This document shows positions 1-8,684 of a stretch of 64,000 nt of DNA, one piece after another. Both the position numbers and the translations under genes were made by a program. The notes under the pieces are model-generated. The model saw nothing but the letters and a program-made list of their open reading frames with translations, had not been told where the DNA came from and did not search any database. Positions within the stretch are counted from its first letter, which is position 1. The number at the start of each line of letters is the position of its first letter. Origin of the DNA: Mesorhizobium ventifaucium (GTDB lineage Bacteria > Pseudomonadota > Alphaproteobacteria > Rhizobiales > Rhizobiaceae); contig NZ_CAKXZS010000034.1 in assembly GCF_935822925.1 (NCBI RefSeq), positions 125,993 through 189,992 on the forward strand, read 5' to 3'.

Positions 1-56
1 GCCCTTGCGGCCGCCACCTCCAGGCTCGGCCCTTGCGGCCGCCACCTCCAGGCTCG
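1..56. repeat. 28-bp tandem direct repeat, two full copies
   Basis: Bases 1-28 and 29-56 are identical 28-mers that each contain the octamer GCGGCCGC. A third copy begins at 57 but diverges after about five bases. More copies may lie left of the window edge. The array sits just beyond a terminator and has no coding content that I can support. Confidence 0.85.
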
Positions 57-70
57 GCCCTACCGACAGC

Positions 71-100
71 AAAAAGCCCCAGCGGCGACACTGGGGCTTT
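71..100 (-). terminator. rho-independent terminator of the small minus-strand gene
   Basis: Ten bases at 73-82 (AAAGCCCCAG) pair perfectly with 91-100 (CTGGGGCTTT) around an 8-base loop. Read on the minus strand the stem ends in a run of five T, the classic form. It lies 20 bases after the stop of the minus-strand gene ending at 121. Confidence 0.85.
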
Positions 101-120
101 CATAGCAGCGCTGCGAGGCG

Positions 121-324
121 TTAGGCGGCGACTTGCCAGCGGCAGGGTAGGCCCTTGCGCTCCGCCGCTATGTCAATCCAGAACTGTGTGCCCCTCACAT
201 GCCGCGTTTGCCAGTCAGCTTCAAAGTCGCCGATCTCGTCGGCCTGAAGGTGGTCCACCGCAAAGCGATACTCGGCATCATTAAACTTGATCTGGAGGGG
301 GGCCTGCTTGCTGTAGTCGTACAT
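121..324 (-). CDS. small hypothetical phage-type protein (67 aa)
   Basis: I do not recognise the family. The start at 324 is chosen because AAGGAAA stands about six bases upstream, giving a protein that begins MYDYSKQ. The same frame stays open upstream to 456 and would add a hydrophobic stretch (LTLVILLVLWIV), so a longer membrane-anchored form cannot be excluded, but no good ribosome site supports it. The protein is acidic and contains several tryptophan and aspartate residues. A good terminator follows directly, which favours a real, independently transcribed gene at the edge of the phage-like segment. Confidence 0.5.
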   Translation of the reverse strand: MYDYSKQAPLQIKFNDAEYRFAVDHLQADEIGDFEADWQTRHVRGTQFWIDIAAERKGLPCRWQVAA

Positions 325-579
325 GGTGGTTTCCTTGAGGTTGATTGATGTGGTCGAGACAATCCACAATACCAGCAGTATCACTAAAGTCAAAGACATA
401 ATGAGACACCATGCAAGAAACTTGCGGGGGCTTCGGTCGAGACCATGCAGTATCAATAGGGCTTGCCTCAGTGAGTCGGCTGGGAGGGCCTATTTTGAGT
501 CTCACACGAATATGGATTGACTTTTTGATACGGATGGATCACAGCCTCAAAGAGTCTAATGATCCGAAAGGGAGCCGCC

Positions 580-1176
580 ATGCAAGCGCCGGAGCACACC
601 ACATCGACCGCCACACCGAACGGGCATCTAGTCGGATACGCCCGCACCTCCACCACCGACCAGAAGGCAGGGCTTGAGGCCCAGCTTAGAGACCTCACCG
701 GAGCAGGGTGCGCGAAGGTGTTCCGCGAGGAGCTGTCCTCCGTGGCCACCAAGAGGCCGGAGCTTGAGAGGGCCTTGGACTACGTGCGCGAGGGCGACAC
801 ACTCATCGTCACCAAGCTCGACCGTCTGGCCCGCTCAGTGGCCGACCTCGTGGGGATCACCGCGAAGCTCCGAGCCAAGGGCGTGGCCCTCCGCATCCTC
901 TCGATGAACCTGGACACCGGAACCCCAACGGGAAAGCTCATGGTGAACTTGCTGGGCTCCATCGCAGAGTTCGAACGGGAGCTGATGCTGGAGCGGCAGC
1001 TTGAGGGGATCGCCAAGGCCAAGGCAGAGGGGAAGTACAAGGGGAGGGCTCCCACCGCGCGGCGCATGGCCCCGGAGGTCATTAGGCTGAAGGCCGAAGG
1101 CAAGACTGCCGACGCTATCGCCAAGGAGCTGGGGATCGGGAGGGCCAGTGTCTTCCGCATCTTGAGGGTTCCATAG
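580..1176 (+). CDS. serine recombinase (resolvase/invertase family)
   Basis: This 198-residue protein has the whole small serine recombinase layout. YARTSTTDQ near residue 20 carries the catalytic serine (Ser24), KLDRLARSVAD lies in the middle, FERELMLER marks the start of the long E helix, and a C-terminal helix-turn-helix (about residues 170-195) would bind DNA. Such enzymes cut and rejoin DNA through a serine-DNA link to resolve co-integrates, invert segments or integrate elements. The start at 580 is preferred over the in-frame ATG at 559 because AAGGGAG lies six bases before it. It stands alone on the plus strand at the left of the phage-like region, so it may act in element maintenance. 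Length and motifs look intact. Confidence 0.9.
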   Translation: MQAPEHTTSTATPNGHLVGYARTSTTDQKAGLEAQLRDLTGAGCAKVFREELSSVATKRPELERALDYVREGDTLIVTKLDRLARSVADLVGITAKLRAKGVALRILSMNLDTGTPTGKLMVNLLGSIAEFERELMLERQLEGIAKAKAEGKYKGRAPTARRMAPEVIRLKAEGKTADAIAKELGIGRASVFRILRVP

Positions 1177-1331
1177 AAGCAGAGAGGCAGTGGCCAAACT
1201 ACTCGATAAATAATCTAGCAACAACACTGCGCATGTGCACGATGAAAACCATGCGATCTACTTCGAAAACGTCTTGATTGCTGAGTCGTTATGAGGATAT
1301 TTGGTGGCGCAACCGCAACTGGAGACTGCGT

Positions 1332-1577
1332 ATGACCACCATAACGCCTGCCCGCCTGCCGTCGATCCCCACATCCGTCGATGCTTTCGCAGACGCCACC
1401 ACCGCCATCAACTTCGCCCTGGATTGCCTTGAGGACTTCGAGGTGGGTTCCTTCCTTGCCGACCGAAGGGCTGGCAGGGACCTTGGCGGCTGGCTGTCGC
1501 ACGTCACCTCGGTTCGCCGCGAGGCCAGTTCCTGTTACGGCCCGCTGTCGGTGCCCCCCCACCTAGCGGACTGCTGA
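1332..1577 (+). CDS. small hypothetical protein (81 aa)
   Basis: No family recognised. An ATG at 1332 is preceded by GGAGA seven bases upstream, while the frame opens earlier at 1278 without such a site. The middle (INFALDCLEDFEVGSFLADRR) looks like an ordinary soluble helix-rich segment, and third positions are GC-rich as in neighbouring genes. It lies between the recombinase and a winged-helix protein on the same strand, so it may belong to the same transcript. Confidence 0.45.
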   Translation: MTTITPARLPSIPTSVDAFADATTAINFALDCLEDFEVGSFLADRRAGRDLGGWLSHVTSVRREASSCYGPLSVPPHLADC

Positions 1578-1619
1578 AGCCATCCCGTTCCGGCCCCCAA
1601 GTTAGAGTGTGAGTTTGCA

Positions 1620-1982
1620 ATGTCGAGCCAGACAATCCGTAGGTATCTTGAAGCCAACCGCCGCATGATGGCCGAGGGAAAGGATATGCCGATAGCTATC
1701 TCGGTGGCATTCTTGGGGGCCGCCATCTGGGGCTTCGATCCGCGAGACCCGGACGATCCGCTTACCCTGGAGGACCTCGCGGACCGATTGGGGTTTTCGC
1801 CTACCACCATTTCGCAGCACTTGCGCTACCTGGGGCACGGCTACCGCGAGGGGACGCCGGGTCTGGGGCTGGTCGGGACCGTGCGGAACTCTGACAATGG
1901 TCGCAAGAAGATATTCTATCTGACACCACGCGGACGAGGCCTGGTGTCGCAGATCGAGTTCATTTTGGACGGCGGTTCGTAG
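1620..1982 (+). CDS. winged-helix (MarR/ArsR-like) DNA-binding protein
   Basis: In this 120-residue protein, LTLEDLADRLGFSPTTISQHLRYL (about residues 49-72) is a helix-turn-helix, and NGRKKIFYLTPRGRGLV (about 95-111) has the pattern of a MarR-type wing and following strand. It would bind DNA as a dimer and regulate nearby phage genes; that role is inferred from fold and position only. No cofactor-binding cysteines or other ligand residues are evident. It is followed by a gene-free stretch with repeated decamers that could be its binding sites, though nothing in the sequence proves this. Confidence 0.65.
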   Translation: MSSQTIRRYLEANRRMMAEGKDMPIAISVAFLGAAIWGFDPRDPDDPLTLEDLADRLGFSPTTISQHLRYLGHGYREGTPGLGLVGTVRNSDNGRKKIFYLTPRGRGLVSQIEFILDGGS

Positions 1983-2465
1983 CCCGCACTAAGGCCACGC
2001 CGCCGTGCGAATGAATGGGCTCTTACTTGATGAAACTAGCGGATTGAGGCCGTCCGGCCATAGCGGATCGAATTAGGCGTCTACTTGATATGCTGGCGGC
2101 CAAATCCCCCAATTGTCCCTGTAACCAATAGCCCACCTACTTGATAAGCGGCCAGCCCAGCACGGGTACTGGTAATCGAGGCTTGTCTTAGGGGGCCGTA
2201 TCTCGCTCCGCTATTCGGATGGGACGGAGCTGGCTTTCTGAGGAATAAATACCTACGTCCGAGGGATCGGATCGGTGGACCATTCCAATCACGCATCGAG
2301 GAGGGAGACAGTAGGCGGGGCCAGATGCCACCGCCCTAATGCCCTCCATCTAGCTCCCGCATTCATCTCTCGGCGACCGTAAGCGCGGCATCACGGCCGA
2401 CCTGCGATCCACTCCGGGGGGCCGTCCCCACCATCTTCACAACCCAAACCAGAGGGAGCCTATCC
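1983..2465 (+). promoter_or_regulatory. gene-free leader with repeated decamers before the virion genes
   Basis: No convincing gene occupies these 480 bases. CTACTTGATA occurs at 2081-2090 and 2137-2146 and as a one-end variant at 2023-2032, spaced 56-58 bases. A related CTACTCGATA sits at 1199-1208 just after the recombinase stop. The spacing suggests phased protein-binding sites or phage promoters for the large genes that begin at 2466. AGAGGGAG is the ribosome site just before 2466. Confidence 0.4.
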
Positions 2466-4205
2466 ATGGCCCGTGCGCTAGTGCGCCAAGTTTCCACCCC
2501 TGCCGCCATCCAAGGTGTGTCCGCTCCGGTCAACACCTACGTCCGTCCCGCCCAGGCAGCTCCATCAAGCCTGCACCAACTGGCGGAGGGCCTCGGCGCT
2601 CTGGACTCCGGCCTCAGTGGCTTCCTGGAGAAGCGCAAGGTCAAGACCGATGCAGCCGACAAGCAGTTGGCCATCCGGGACGCCTACCTGAACAATGGCG
2701 AAGGGTTCGACTCGGGGGTGAAGAAGGGTCTCATCCCTCCCCAGGAGTCACCGGCCTACATGACCTGGTACAAGACGACCCGGGGCGATGTCCAAGGCCG
2801 CAAGCTCCAGGACAAGTTCGACCTGGCCTACCAGCAGTGGCCTGGCCGAAACTCCGGGGACCCTGAGGCCTACAAGACATTCGTCGGGGAGTTCCTCAAG
2901 TCCAACGTGGGCGAAGCGACGGACCCCGAGGTGCTCGCCGGCCTCAACCCTCACATCAACCAGATGCTGGACAACAATCAGGCCCGGTTCACCAAGGACC
3001 GCGCGGATGCTGTCTACAGCGGTGCCCTGGCGGCCCACGGTGCCTCCACCACGGATCACATCGAGCGGGCCGAGGAAGCCTCCAGGAGCACCGGAGCGGA
3101 GATCGACTACGAGGGCCTCTGGGGCACCCTTATGGCTGAGCGGGATACCGCCCTAACCAAGAACCTCGCAAAGGACGTGGACAGCTTCCTGGTTGACTCC
3201 ATCATCCTCCAGGCCACCGAGAGCGGCAACGAGGAACTCCTAACGCTCCTCAGCCGCAAGCTCCCCGGCCAGGACAGGCCTATGGACTACGACCTGGAGG
3301 TCCGCACCAAGCGACTCAAGGCAATGGACGCCATCCAGACCAACCTGGCGCAGACCGCCACCGCCAAGGCAGCAGCCGCCGAGAAGGCCGACAAGCAGCG
3401 CCACAATGCCCTCGTTTCGGACGTGCTGCGGAAGGTGCATGAGGACCCGAACTTCCAGGTGCCCGAGGAAACCCTCAAGGCGCTGTCGAAGCGCGACCCC
3501 GAGTTCCGCTCCAAGCTCCCAAGCTTCCGCAAGCAGATGGTCGGAGACGGCATACCGGAAGACTCGGATGCACTCATGGAGATGTGGACCAGAATCGACA
3601 GCGGGGCGCTCACAAGGGACGGCATTGTGGAGCTTCAGAGGATGGGCGTCATCAAGGACCCCTCGACGCTCACCCAGGCCTATGACCGCATCAAGGCCGT
3701 TGAGGCCGCCAACAAGCCGGACGGCATCCTGAGCACCGCCTCCGCCAAGGACAGCATCAGGATGATCAGCGACGCTACCGGTATCCCCGAGCGAGACAAC
3801 ATCTTGGGCAAGGTGACAGGTCTTTCCGAAGACGGCGCAAGGGCGCTCTACGACTACCGCACACTCCTCATGCATTGGGCCTCGGAGAACCCGAACGCTA
3901 CCAGCCAGGATAAGGAGAGGGCTGCCTTCGACATCGGCAAGACCATCCGCGAGCGCATAGTGAAGGTCGAAGATGGCGATCAGACAGGCACCTACCCTCA
4001 AAGTGTTCAGGCCACCCCAAGGACGACCGCGGAGCAGTCCGATGCGGACGCTGCCCCTGTGTCGGGGGGCCGGGTGGACGGCGCTATCCACCGTCAAGCT
4101 GCAAGAGATTTGGCAGCCAAGTACCGTATTTCCGAGGAGGAAGCCGCCCAAATCCTTCTTGATGCGGAGCGGGCCGAGGGGCTGGAGACGGGTTCCGCCG
4201 ACTGA
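2466..4205 (+). CDS. phage internal virion protein (T7 gp15-like)
   Basis: A 579-residue, strongly helical, alanine- and lysine-rich protein without a signal peptide or membrane span. Its organisation (an N-terminal low-complexity stretch, then long helices, a K/E/A-rich coiled region near residues 290-320, and a C-terminal EEEAAQILLDAERAEG tail) and its position directly before a much larger partner fit the gp15-type internal core protein of podoviruses. That protein forms part of the ejected channel carrying DNA across the cell envelope. AGAGGGAG eight bases before the ATG supports the start. No capsid, portal, tail or terminase genes accompany it here. The assignment is from size, composition and gene order and needs a profile search. 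Confidence 0.5.
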   Translation: MARALVRQVSTPAAIQGVSAPVNTYVRPAQAAPSSLHQLAEGLGALDSGLSGFLEKRKVKTDAADKQLAIRDAYLNNGEGFDSGVKKGLIPPQESPAYMTWYKTTRGDVQGRKLQDKFDLAYQQWPGRNSGDPEAYKTFVGEFLKSNVGEATDPEVLAGLNPHINQMLDNNQARFTKDRADAVYSGALAAHGASTTDHIERAEEASRSTGAEIDYEGLWGTLMAERDTALTKNLAKDVDSFLVDSIILQATESGNEELLTLLSRKLPGQDRPMDYDLEVRTKRLKAMDAIQTNLAQTATAKAAAAEKADKQRHNALVSDVLRKVHEDPNFQVPEETLKALSKRDPEFRSKLPSFRKQMVGDGIPEDSDALMEMWTRIDSGALTRDGIVELQRMGVIKDPSTLTQAYDRIKAVEAANKPDGILSTASAKDSIRMISDATGIPERDNILGKVTGLSEDGARALYDYRTLLMHWASENPNATSQDKERAAFDIGKTIRERIVKVEDGDQTGTYPQSVQATPRTTAEQSDADAAPVSGGRVDGAIHRQAARDLAAKYRISEEEAAQILLDAERAEGLETGSAD

Positions 4206-4318
4206 GAGAACTTCATACATCCCCAGCGCCTGGCCTCAGCATGGCTCGGGGCTCCCCTTAACGAGGTCGAGCAAGCGCCGCTCAGGCGTCTGGACCTCAA
4301 CTCGACAAGGAACATCAC

Positions 4319-7300
4319 TTGGACAACACGACTGCACCAGCAGACGACACGCAGGCTCGCTTCCTTAGGGCATTCGCGGCGGCCGACGCCCAGCTCGCGG
4401 CAAGGGCGGCTTCTCGTGGAGGCGCTCTGGCACCATCCTCCCTTTCGACTGGGCGGGACACCACGGGCGCACCGATTGACGACGAGAAGGCCCGCATCAA
4501 GCGAGCATTCGAGAGGGTCTCCGCCAAGCTGGCCGCACGGGCAGCCGACAGGATTACGGCCCCAGAGTCTCTCCAGACGGCACGGGACTCATCGTTCCTG
4601 CCTCAGGGGGTCACCGACTTCGGGGCCTCCCTCAATGCCGGCATGTCCAAGGCGGTCTTCGAGACCAAGGACTTTCTGGTGGGCGAACCTTCGGAGGCCG
4701 AGAAGTCTCCCTACCGCAGGAACATCGAGGCCCAGGACAAGTTCCTGGACAACCAGAGTGTCGGCTACGGTCTGTCGTCGGGCATCTCCCAGATCGCCGT
4801 GGGTCTCATCGGGGCAGGCAAGCTCCTGTCTCCCGCGAAGGCCTACACCCAAGGCAGCACTGCCCTGAAGGCGGGCTTCGAGATCGCCAGGGGTGCGCTG
4901 GCGGGCTACGTCGTCCTGGACCCCCATGAGGCCCGCCTGTCGAACCTGGTCGAGGAGTTCCCTGACCTCCAGAACCCAGTGACAAACTACCTGGCGTCCG
5001 ATCCGGATGACACCGCCGCCGAGGGCCGCTTCAAGAATGCCTTGGAGTCCATCGGGGCAGACCTCGCCCTCGTGGGTGCCGTCAAGGTCATCAAGTACCT
5101 CCGCAACGGAGACAAGAAGGCGGCGGCGAAGGAGATCGCCAAGCTGGAGAAGGCCCGCCAAGCCAACGCCAATGAGTTCGGCCAAGACTTCGGGCCAGGC
5201 AACCAGCCATTGGGAAAGGACAAACCAGTCGAAGTGCCCGTCTCAAGCTCTCCCGGGGTCCTTGACCCTGCCCAACCTCAGGCGAGGCCGGCAGATGGCG
5301 AAACTCCACCGGAAGCGACCATCGAGCAGACCGGCAGTAGGTCAACCATCGACCCCAAGACCGGCCATCCCGTCCTCCCGACAGCCAAGACCTCGCCTAA
5401 GGTCGTCTCCACCGGGGAGATACCGGACGAGGACTTGGCGTCCATCCTCAAGTCCACCGAGGACGATGCCAAGGCGATAGCTGCCCACGGGTCCAGGGCT
5501 CAGGCACAGGCGGCTGGTCACGATTTCGGCGAGAAGGTCCCCCTGCCGTGGCAGAAGCTGCATACCCCTGGCAACGTCGAGTCGCTTCTACAGCGATCCA
5601 GCCAGGTCCTAGAGGACCGCTTCAATGCGGCCAAGGGCGGCAAGGTCCAGACGGATGCCCGCGTGAAGTCCCTGGCCAACGAGCTTGGAGCCCAGTTCAA
5701 CGAGGACCCGGCTCTCATCATCGGGCAGTTCGCTGAGGCCGGCGAGCAGGCCAAGCTCATGGCTCCCCGTATGGAGGCCGCCCTCAGGCTAGGCAACCGC
5801 ATGTTCATCGACGCGGACGACCTGGCGACCAAGATTTCCAACGGCAACCTCCAGGAGTTCGGGGGCAACGCCCAGCTCGCCACCGAGGAGTTCATGGCGC
5901 GGCTCGGGGTCTCCTTCGACACGATGGCATCGGCTAACTCCATGCTCGCCAACTCGGGGCGCACCTTGCGCTTCGCTCGCTCGCAGTTCCGCTTCAGGCC
6001 CGCCGACATTGCGAAGCTCAAACGCATGGACCCCAACAAGGTCGTCATGGTCATGCGCAAGGCCGGTGGAGACCCCAAGAAGGTCGCCATGATCCTCAAC
6101 GAGAGGTGGGACAAGCGCGTCATGGACGAGGCTACCTGGCACCTGACTAACGGCCTTCTCTGGCTCTGGCCCACTCATGTGGTCAACATGACGACCAACG
6201 CCTTCATGCTGGCTGCACGGCCCACCGAGAAGGTCTTCGGGTCGGCGGCCCTCCGTCTCATCACCAAGGATGCGGGGAAGAGGGCGGAGCTGTCCTCGCT
6301 CTCCAGGCAGGGCCTCCGGGAGTACCACTACGCCATCGCCTCCCTGGCGGACGGCTGGTCCAATGCGGTCGAAGCCTTCAGGCGGGGCGACTCCATCCTC
6401 AACCCCCATAACACCGAGTTCTTCGACGGTTCCATGACGGGCATCCAGACGCAACCTCTTCAGTGGAAGCCCTGGAACAGCATCTGGGACGTGGCGCACA
6501 ACGCCTGGCAGTCGGCCAACTACCGGACCATCGTGGGCTTGCCTACGCGGGCACTTGGTGGAGCCGATGAGTTCTTCAAGACTCTCCGATACAGGGCCGT
6601 GGTGCAGTCCAAGGCGGCGACCGATGCGGCGGATCGTGGTCTCACCGGCCAGGACCTGAAGGATTACGTCCAGAAGGCTCTCAACCAGGCCATCGATCCA
6701 GCAACGGGCAGGGCACTTGATGCCAACGCCGTGCGGGAGGCCCAGATGACCACCTTCCAACAGGACCTCAACTACGAGGTCACTTTCGGGGGCAGCATCG
6801 GGCGGACCATGCAGAACGCCAGGAAGACGGCACCCATCCTTGCCATCGTGATGCCCTTCGTGAAGACCCCAGTGAACGTCATCCGGTATGGCATCAAGCT
6901 CACCCCTGGGCTGAATGTTGCCCAGAAGGAGTTCCGGGACGCCCTGATGGGCAAGGTGGGAGCGGAGGCTCAAGCCCACGCTATCGGGCAGATGGCCATG
7001 GGGTCCATGTTCATGGGTCTCGCAGCCAACCTTGCAGCCAACGACCAGTTCACTGGCTACGGGCCGACCGACTACAAGCTGAAGCAAGAGCTTCTATCGA
7101 CCGGATGGAAGCCCTACTCGGTCACCTGGATGGGAGAAGACGGCAAGAGGCAGTACTTCCAGCTCGGAAGGTTCGACCCCGCTTCCACCGCCATGGGTCT
7201 GGTGGCCGACATCGTGGCCCTCCAGAGGAAGAACCCCGACCAGGACCGTTCGGACCTGATCATGGCGGTTGCCGTGGCGGTGGCCAAGAACCTGGGCGAG

Positions 7301-8038
7301 AAGACGTTCCTCCTCAACCTCAACAACGCAATGGACGCGGCGCTAGACCCGGAGAACAAGCTCCCCAAGTTCCTGGGGCGCACCGCTGGGTCAATGCTCC
7401 CGATGTCCTCCCTGATGCGCGGCCATAATCCCGACCCGTACCTCCGTGAGGCTCGGACCTTGGTGGACAATGCCATCAGGGGCGTCCCTGGGCTGTCGGA
7501 CACCCTGCCCCTCTCCATGGATGTCTGGGGTGACCCCATCGAGCGCCACGTCGGCCTCATGGACTCCCAGGACAATGACATCGTGGAGGCCGAGCACAAC
7601 CGCATCATGCTCCAGACCGACAAGGGGATTGGCAAGCCGGGGACAGACCTCCAGGGCGTGGACCTACGGGAGCTTACCCTCAAGGACGGCAAGAACGCCT
7701 ACCAGCGGCTCCAGGAGCTGTCTGGGCACATCCCAGGGCAGAAGAGCCTGAAGGAGGTGCTGGCGGGTCTCATCAAGTCGGATGCCTACCAGGACCTTCC
7801 TGACGGCGAACCCGAGGTGAAGGGCACCAGGATCAACAAGCTTGGGGAGATCGTCCAGCGCTACCGCGAGGCCGCCAAGAAGAAGTTCCTCCAGGAGAAC
7901 GTTGAGCTGCATCCCATCATCGGGAAGCGGCAGATGGAAGCTCGGGGGGCCATCCAGGCGAATAGAAAGGCGAGGGCGGATGCGCAACCTGGAGCAAGGG
8001 CATTGCTCGACGCTCTCAGCAATGGGCAGGGACAGTGA
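4319..8038 (+). CDS. large phage internal virion protein (T7 gp16-like, LPD38-type)
   Basis: A 1239-residue protein. The start is the TTG at 4319, seven bases after AAGGA; no ATG fits. The N-terminal 90 residues contain two similar alanine-rich helices (ARFLRAFAAADAQLAARAA and ARIKRAFERVSAKLAARAA), an internal repeat. The middle holds FVKTPVNVIRYGIKLTPGLN followed by a hydrophobic glycine/alanine segment and GYGPTDYKLKQELLSTGWKP, signatures I associate with large internal virion proteins carrying the LPD38 domain. Such proteins enter the cell with phage DNA and line the ejection channel. No lytic transglycosylase motif was seen. It ends in TGATG, coupling it to what follows. The reading frame is intact over 3.7 kb, unusual for a decaying prophage. 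Confidence 0.55.
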   Translation: MDNTTAPADDTQARFLRAFAAADAQLAARAASRGGALAPSSLSTGRDTTGAPIDDEKARIKRAFERVSAKLAARAADRITAPESLQTARDSSFLPQGVTDFGASLNAGMSKAVFETKDFLVGEPSEAEKSPYRRNIEAQDKFLDNQSVGYGLSSGISQIAVGLIGAGKLLSPAKAYTQGSTALKAGFEIARGALAGYVVLDPHEARLSNLVEEFPDLQNPVTNYLASDPDDTAAEGRFKNALESIGADLALVGAVKVIKYLRNGDKKAAAKEIAKLEKARQANANEFGQDFGPGNQPLGKDKPVEVPVSSSPGVLDPAQPQARPADGETPPEATIEQTGSRSTIDPKTGHPVLPTAKTSPKVVSTGEIPDEDLASILKSTEDDAKAIAAHGSRAQAQAAGHDFGEKVPLPWQKLHTPGNVESLLQRSSQVLEDRFNAAKGGKVQTDARVKSLANELGAQFNEDPALIIGQFAEAGEQAKLMAPRMEAALRLGNRMFIDADDLATKISNGNLQEFGGNAQLATEEFMARLGVSFDTMASANSMLANSGRTLRFARSQFRFRPADIAKLKRMDPNKVVMVMRKAGGDPKKVAMILNERWDKRVMDEATWHLTNGLLWLWPTHVVNMTTNAFMLAARPTEKVFGSAALRLITKDAGKRAELSSLSRQGLREYHYAIASLADGWSNAVEAFRRGDSILNPHNTEFFDGSMTGIQTQPLQWKPWNSIWDVAHNAWQSANYRTIVGLPTRALGGADEFFKTLRYRAVVQSKAATDAADRGLTGQDLKDYVQKALNQAIDPATGRALDANAVREAQMTTFQQDLNYEVTFGGSIGRTMQNARKTAPILAIVMPFVKTPVNVIRYGIKLTPGLNVAQKEFRDALMGKVGAEAQAHAIGQMAMGSMFMGLAANLAANDQFTGYGPTDYKLKQELLSTGWKPYSVTWMGEDGKRQYFQLGRFDPASTAMGLVADIVALQRKNPDQDRSDLIMAVAVAVAKNLGEKTFLLNLNNAMDAALDPENKLPKFLGRTAGSMLPMSSLMRGHNPDPYLREARTLVDNAIRGVPGLSDTLPLSMDVWGDPIERHVGLMDSQDNDIVEAEHNRIMLQTDKGIGKPGTDLQGVDLRELTLKDGKNAYQRLQELSGHIPGQKSLKEVLAGLIKSDAYQDLPDGEPEVKGTRINKLGEIVQRYREAAKKKFLQENVELHPIIGKRQMEARGAIQANRKARADAQPGARALLDALSNGQGQ

Positions 8039-8076
8039 TGAACAACACCCCGACCAACAAGGGTCTATCGACATGA
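8038..8076 (+). CDS. possible 12-codon coupling peptide between two phage genes
   Basis: The stop of the large virion gene overlaps an ATG at 8038 (TGATG). This opens a 12-codon frame (MNNTPTNKGLST) whose TGA overlaps the ATG of the next gene at 8073 (ATGA). Ribosomes finishing the first gene could thus reach the next start by two re-initiation steps. Whether the peptide has any role is unknown, and the arrangement could be accidental. Confidence 0.3.
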   Translation: MNNTPTNKGLST

Positions 8077-8684
8077 CAGCTTCAAAGCACGGCTTCGCGC
8101 CCGGAGAACTGAACTCGCCGCATGCAATCTCCGCTGCGGTCGCCGCGTGGCACGAGCCCCAGACGAAAGTTACGGCAGTCGGGAGTTTCCAGTTGGGTAC
8201 CTATGGTGTCGTCTGGGCGGGGCGAGGCAAGGAGGGCGTCCTGTGGGGCGCTGGGCACTCCACCACGGGCGTCCCAATGCTTGCCCTAGGCATCCGACGC
8301 CTGTTGGCCGAGGTGCCAGCCGGCGCGGAAGTCTTCGTTCAGGCTCACGCGGAGTTGGGGACGTACATTGGCCCATCTGGTCATATTCGGGGCGCTATGC
8401 GCCGAGGGGGTGAGACCTCAACCGGCAAACCCTTCGCAGGCTATGACGTGCTCCGGGAGATCACCAACAGCCATGACGAAGGTGTCTGGACGTACCAGCC
8501 TGGCGCGAGACCCAGTGCGGCTAACCGGCTGGGGAAAGCTACCGCCATTGCTCAAGGGCCTGCCCGCCTGGCCGGCTTGGCCTACCAACGTTCGACCAAC
8601 CCATCGTTTGTCGACTCAGCACTGGGGTTCATCCAGACATGCGAAATTCCGCGGCCGTTCACCATAGCCGTGGAGGGGCCATGA
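8073..8684 (+). CDS. hypothetical protein of the phage module (203 aa)
   Basis: I do not recognise a family. The sequence has the alternating pattern of a compact alpha/beta enzyme, with VGSFQLGTYGVVWAGRG followed by a helix LALGIRRLLAEVPAGAEVFVQAH. An early beta-strand run with small residues, then an amphipathic helix, recalls RNase H-like folds, but the acidic residues needed for such a claim are not clear. The start at 8073 is chosen because AAGGG lies ten bases upstream and because it overlaps the stop of the short frame before it. Its TGA overlaps the ATG of the next gene by one base (ATGA at 8681), so the two are translated together and may work together. Confidence 0.55.
   Translation: MTASKHGFAPGELNSPHAISAAVAAWHEPQTKVTAVGSFQLGTYGVVWAGRGKEGVLWGAGHSTTGVPMLALGIRRLLAEVPAGAEVFVQAHAELGTYIGPSGHIRGAMRRGGETSTGKPFAGYDVLREITNSHDEGVWTYQPGARPSAANRLGKATAIAQGPARLAGLAYQRSTNPSFVDSALGFIQTCEIPRPFTIAVEGP

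Noticed and set aside
2081..2296. Minus-strand frame of 71 codons in the phage leader region
   Set aside because: No ribosome site, mixed composition, and it overlaps the repeated decamers.
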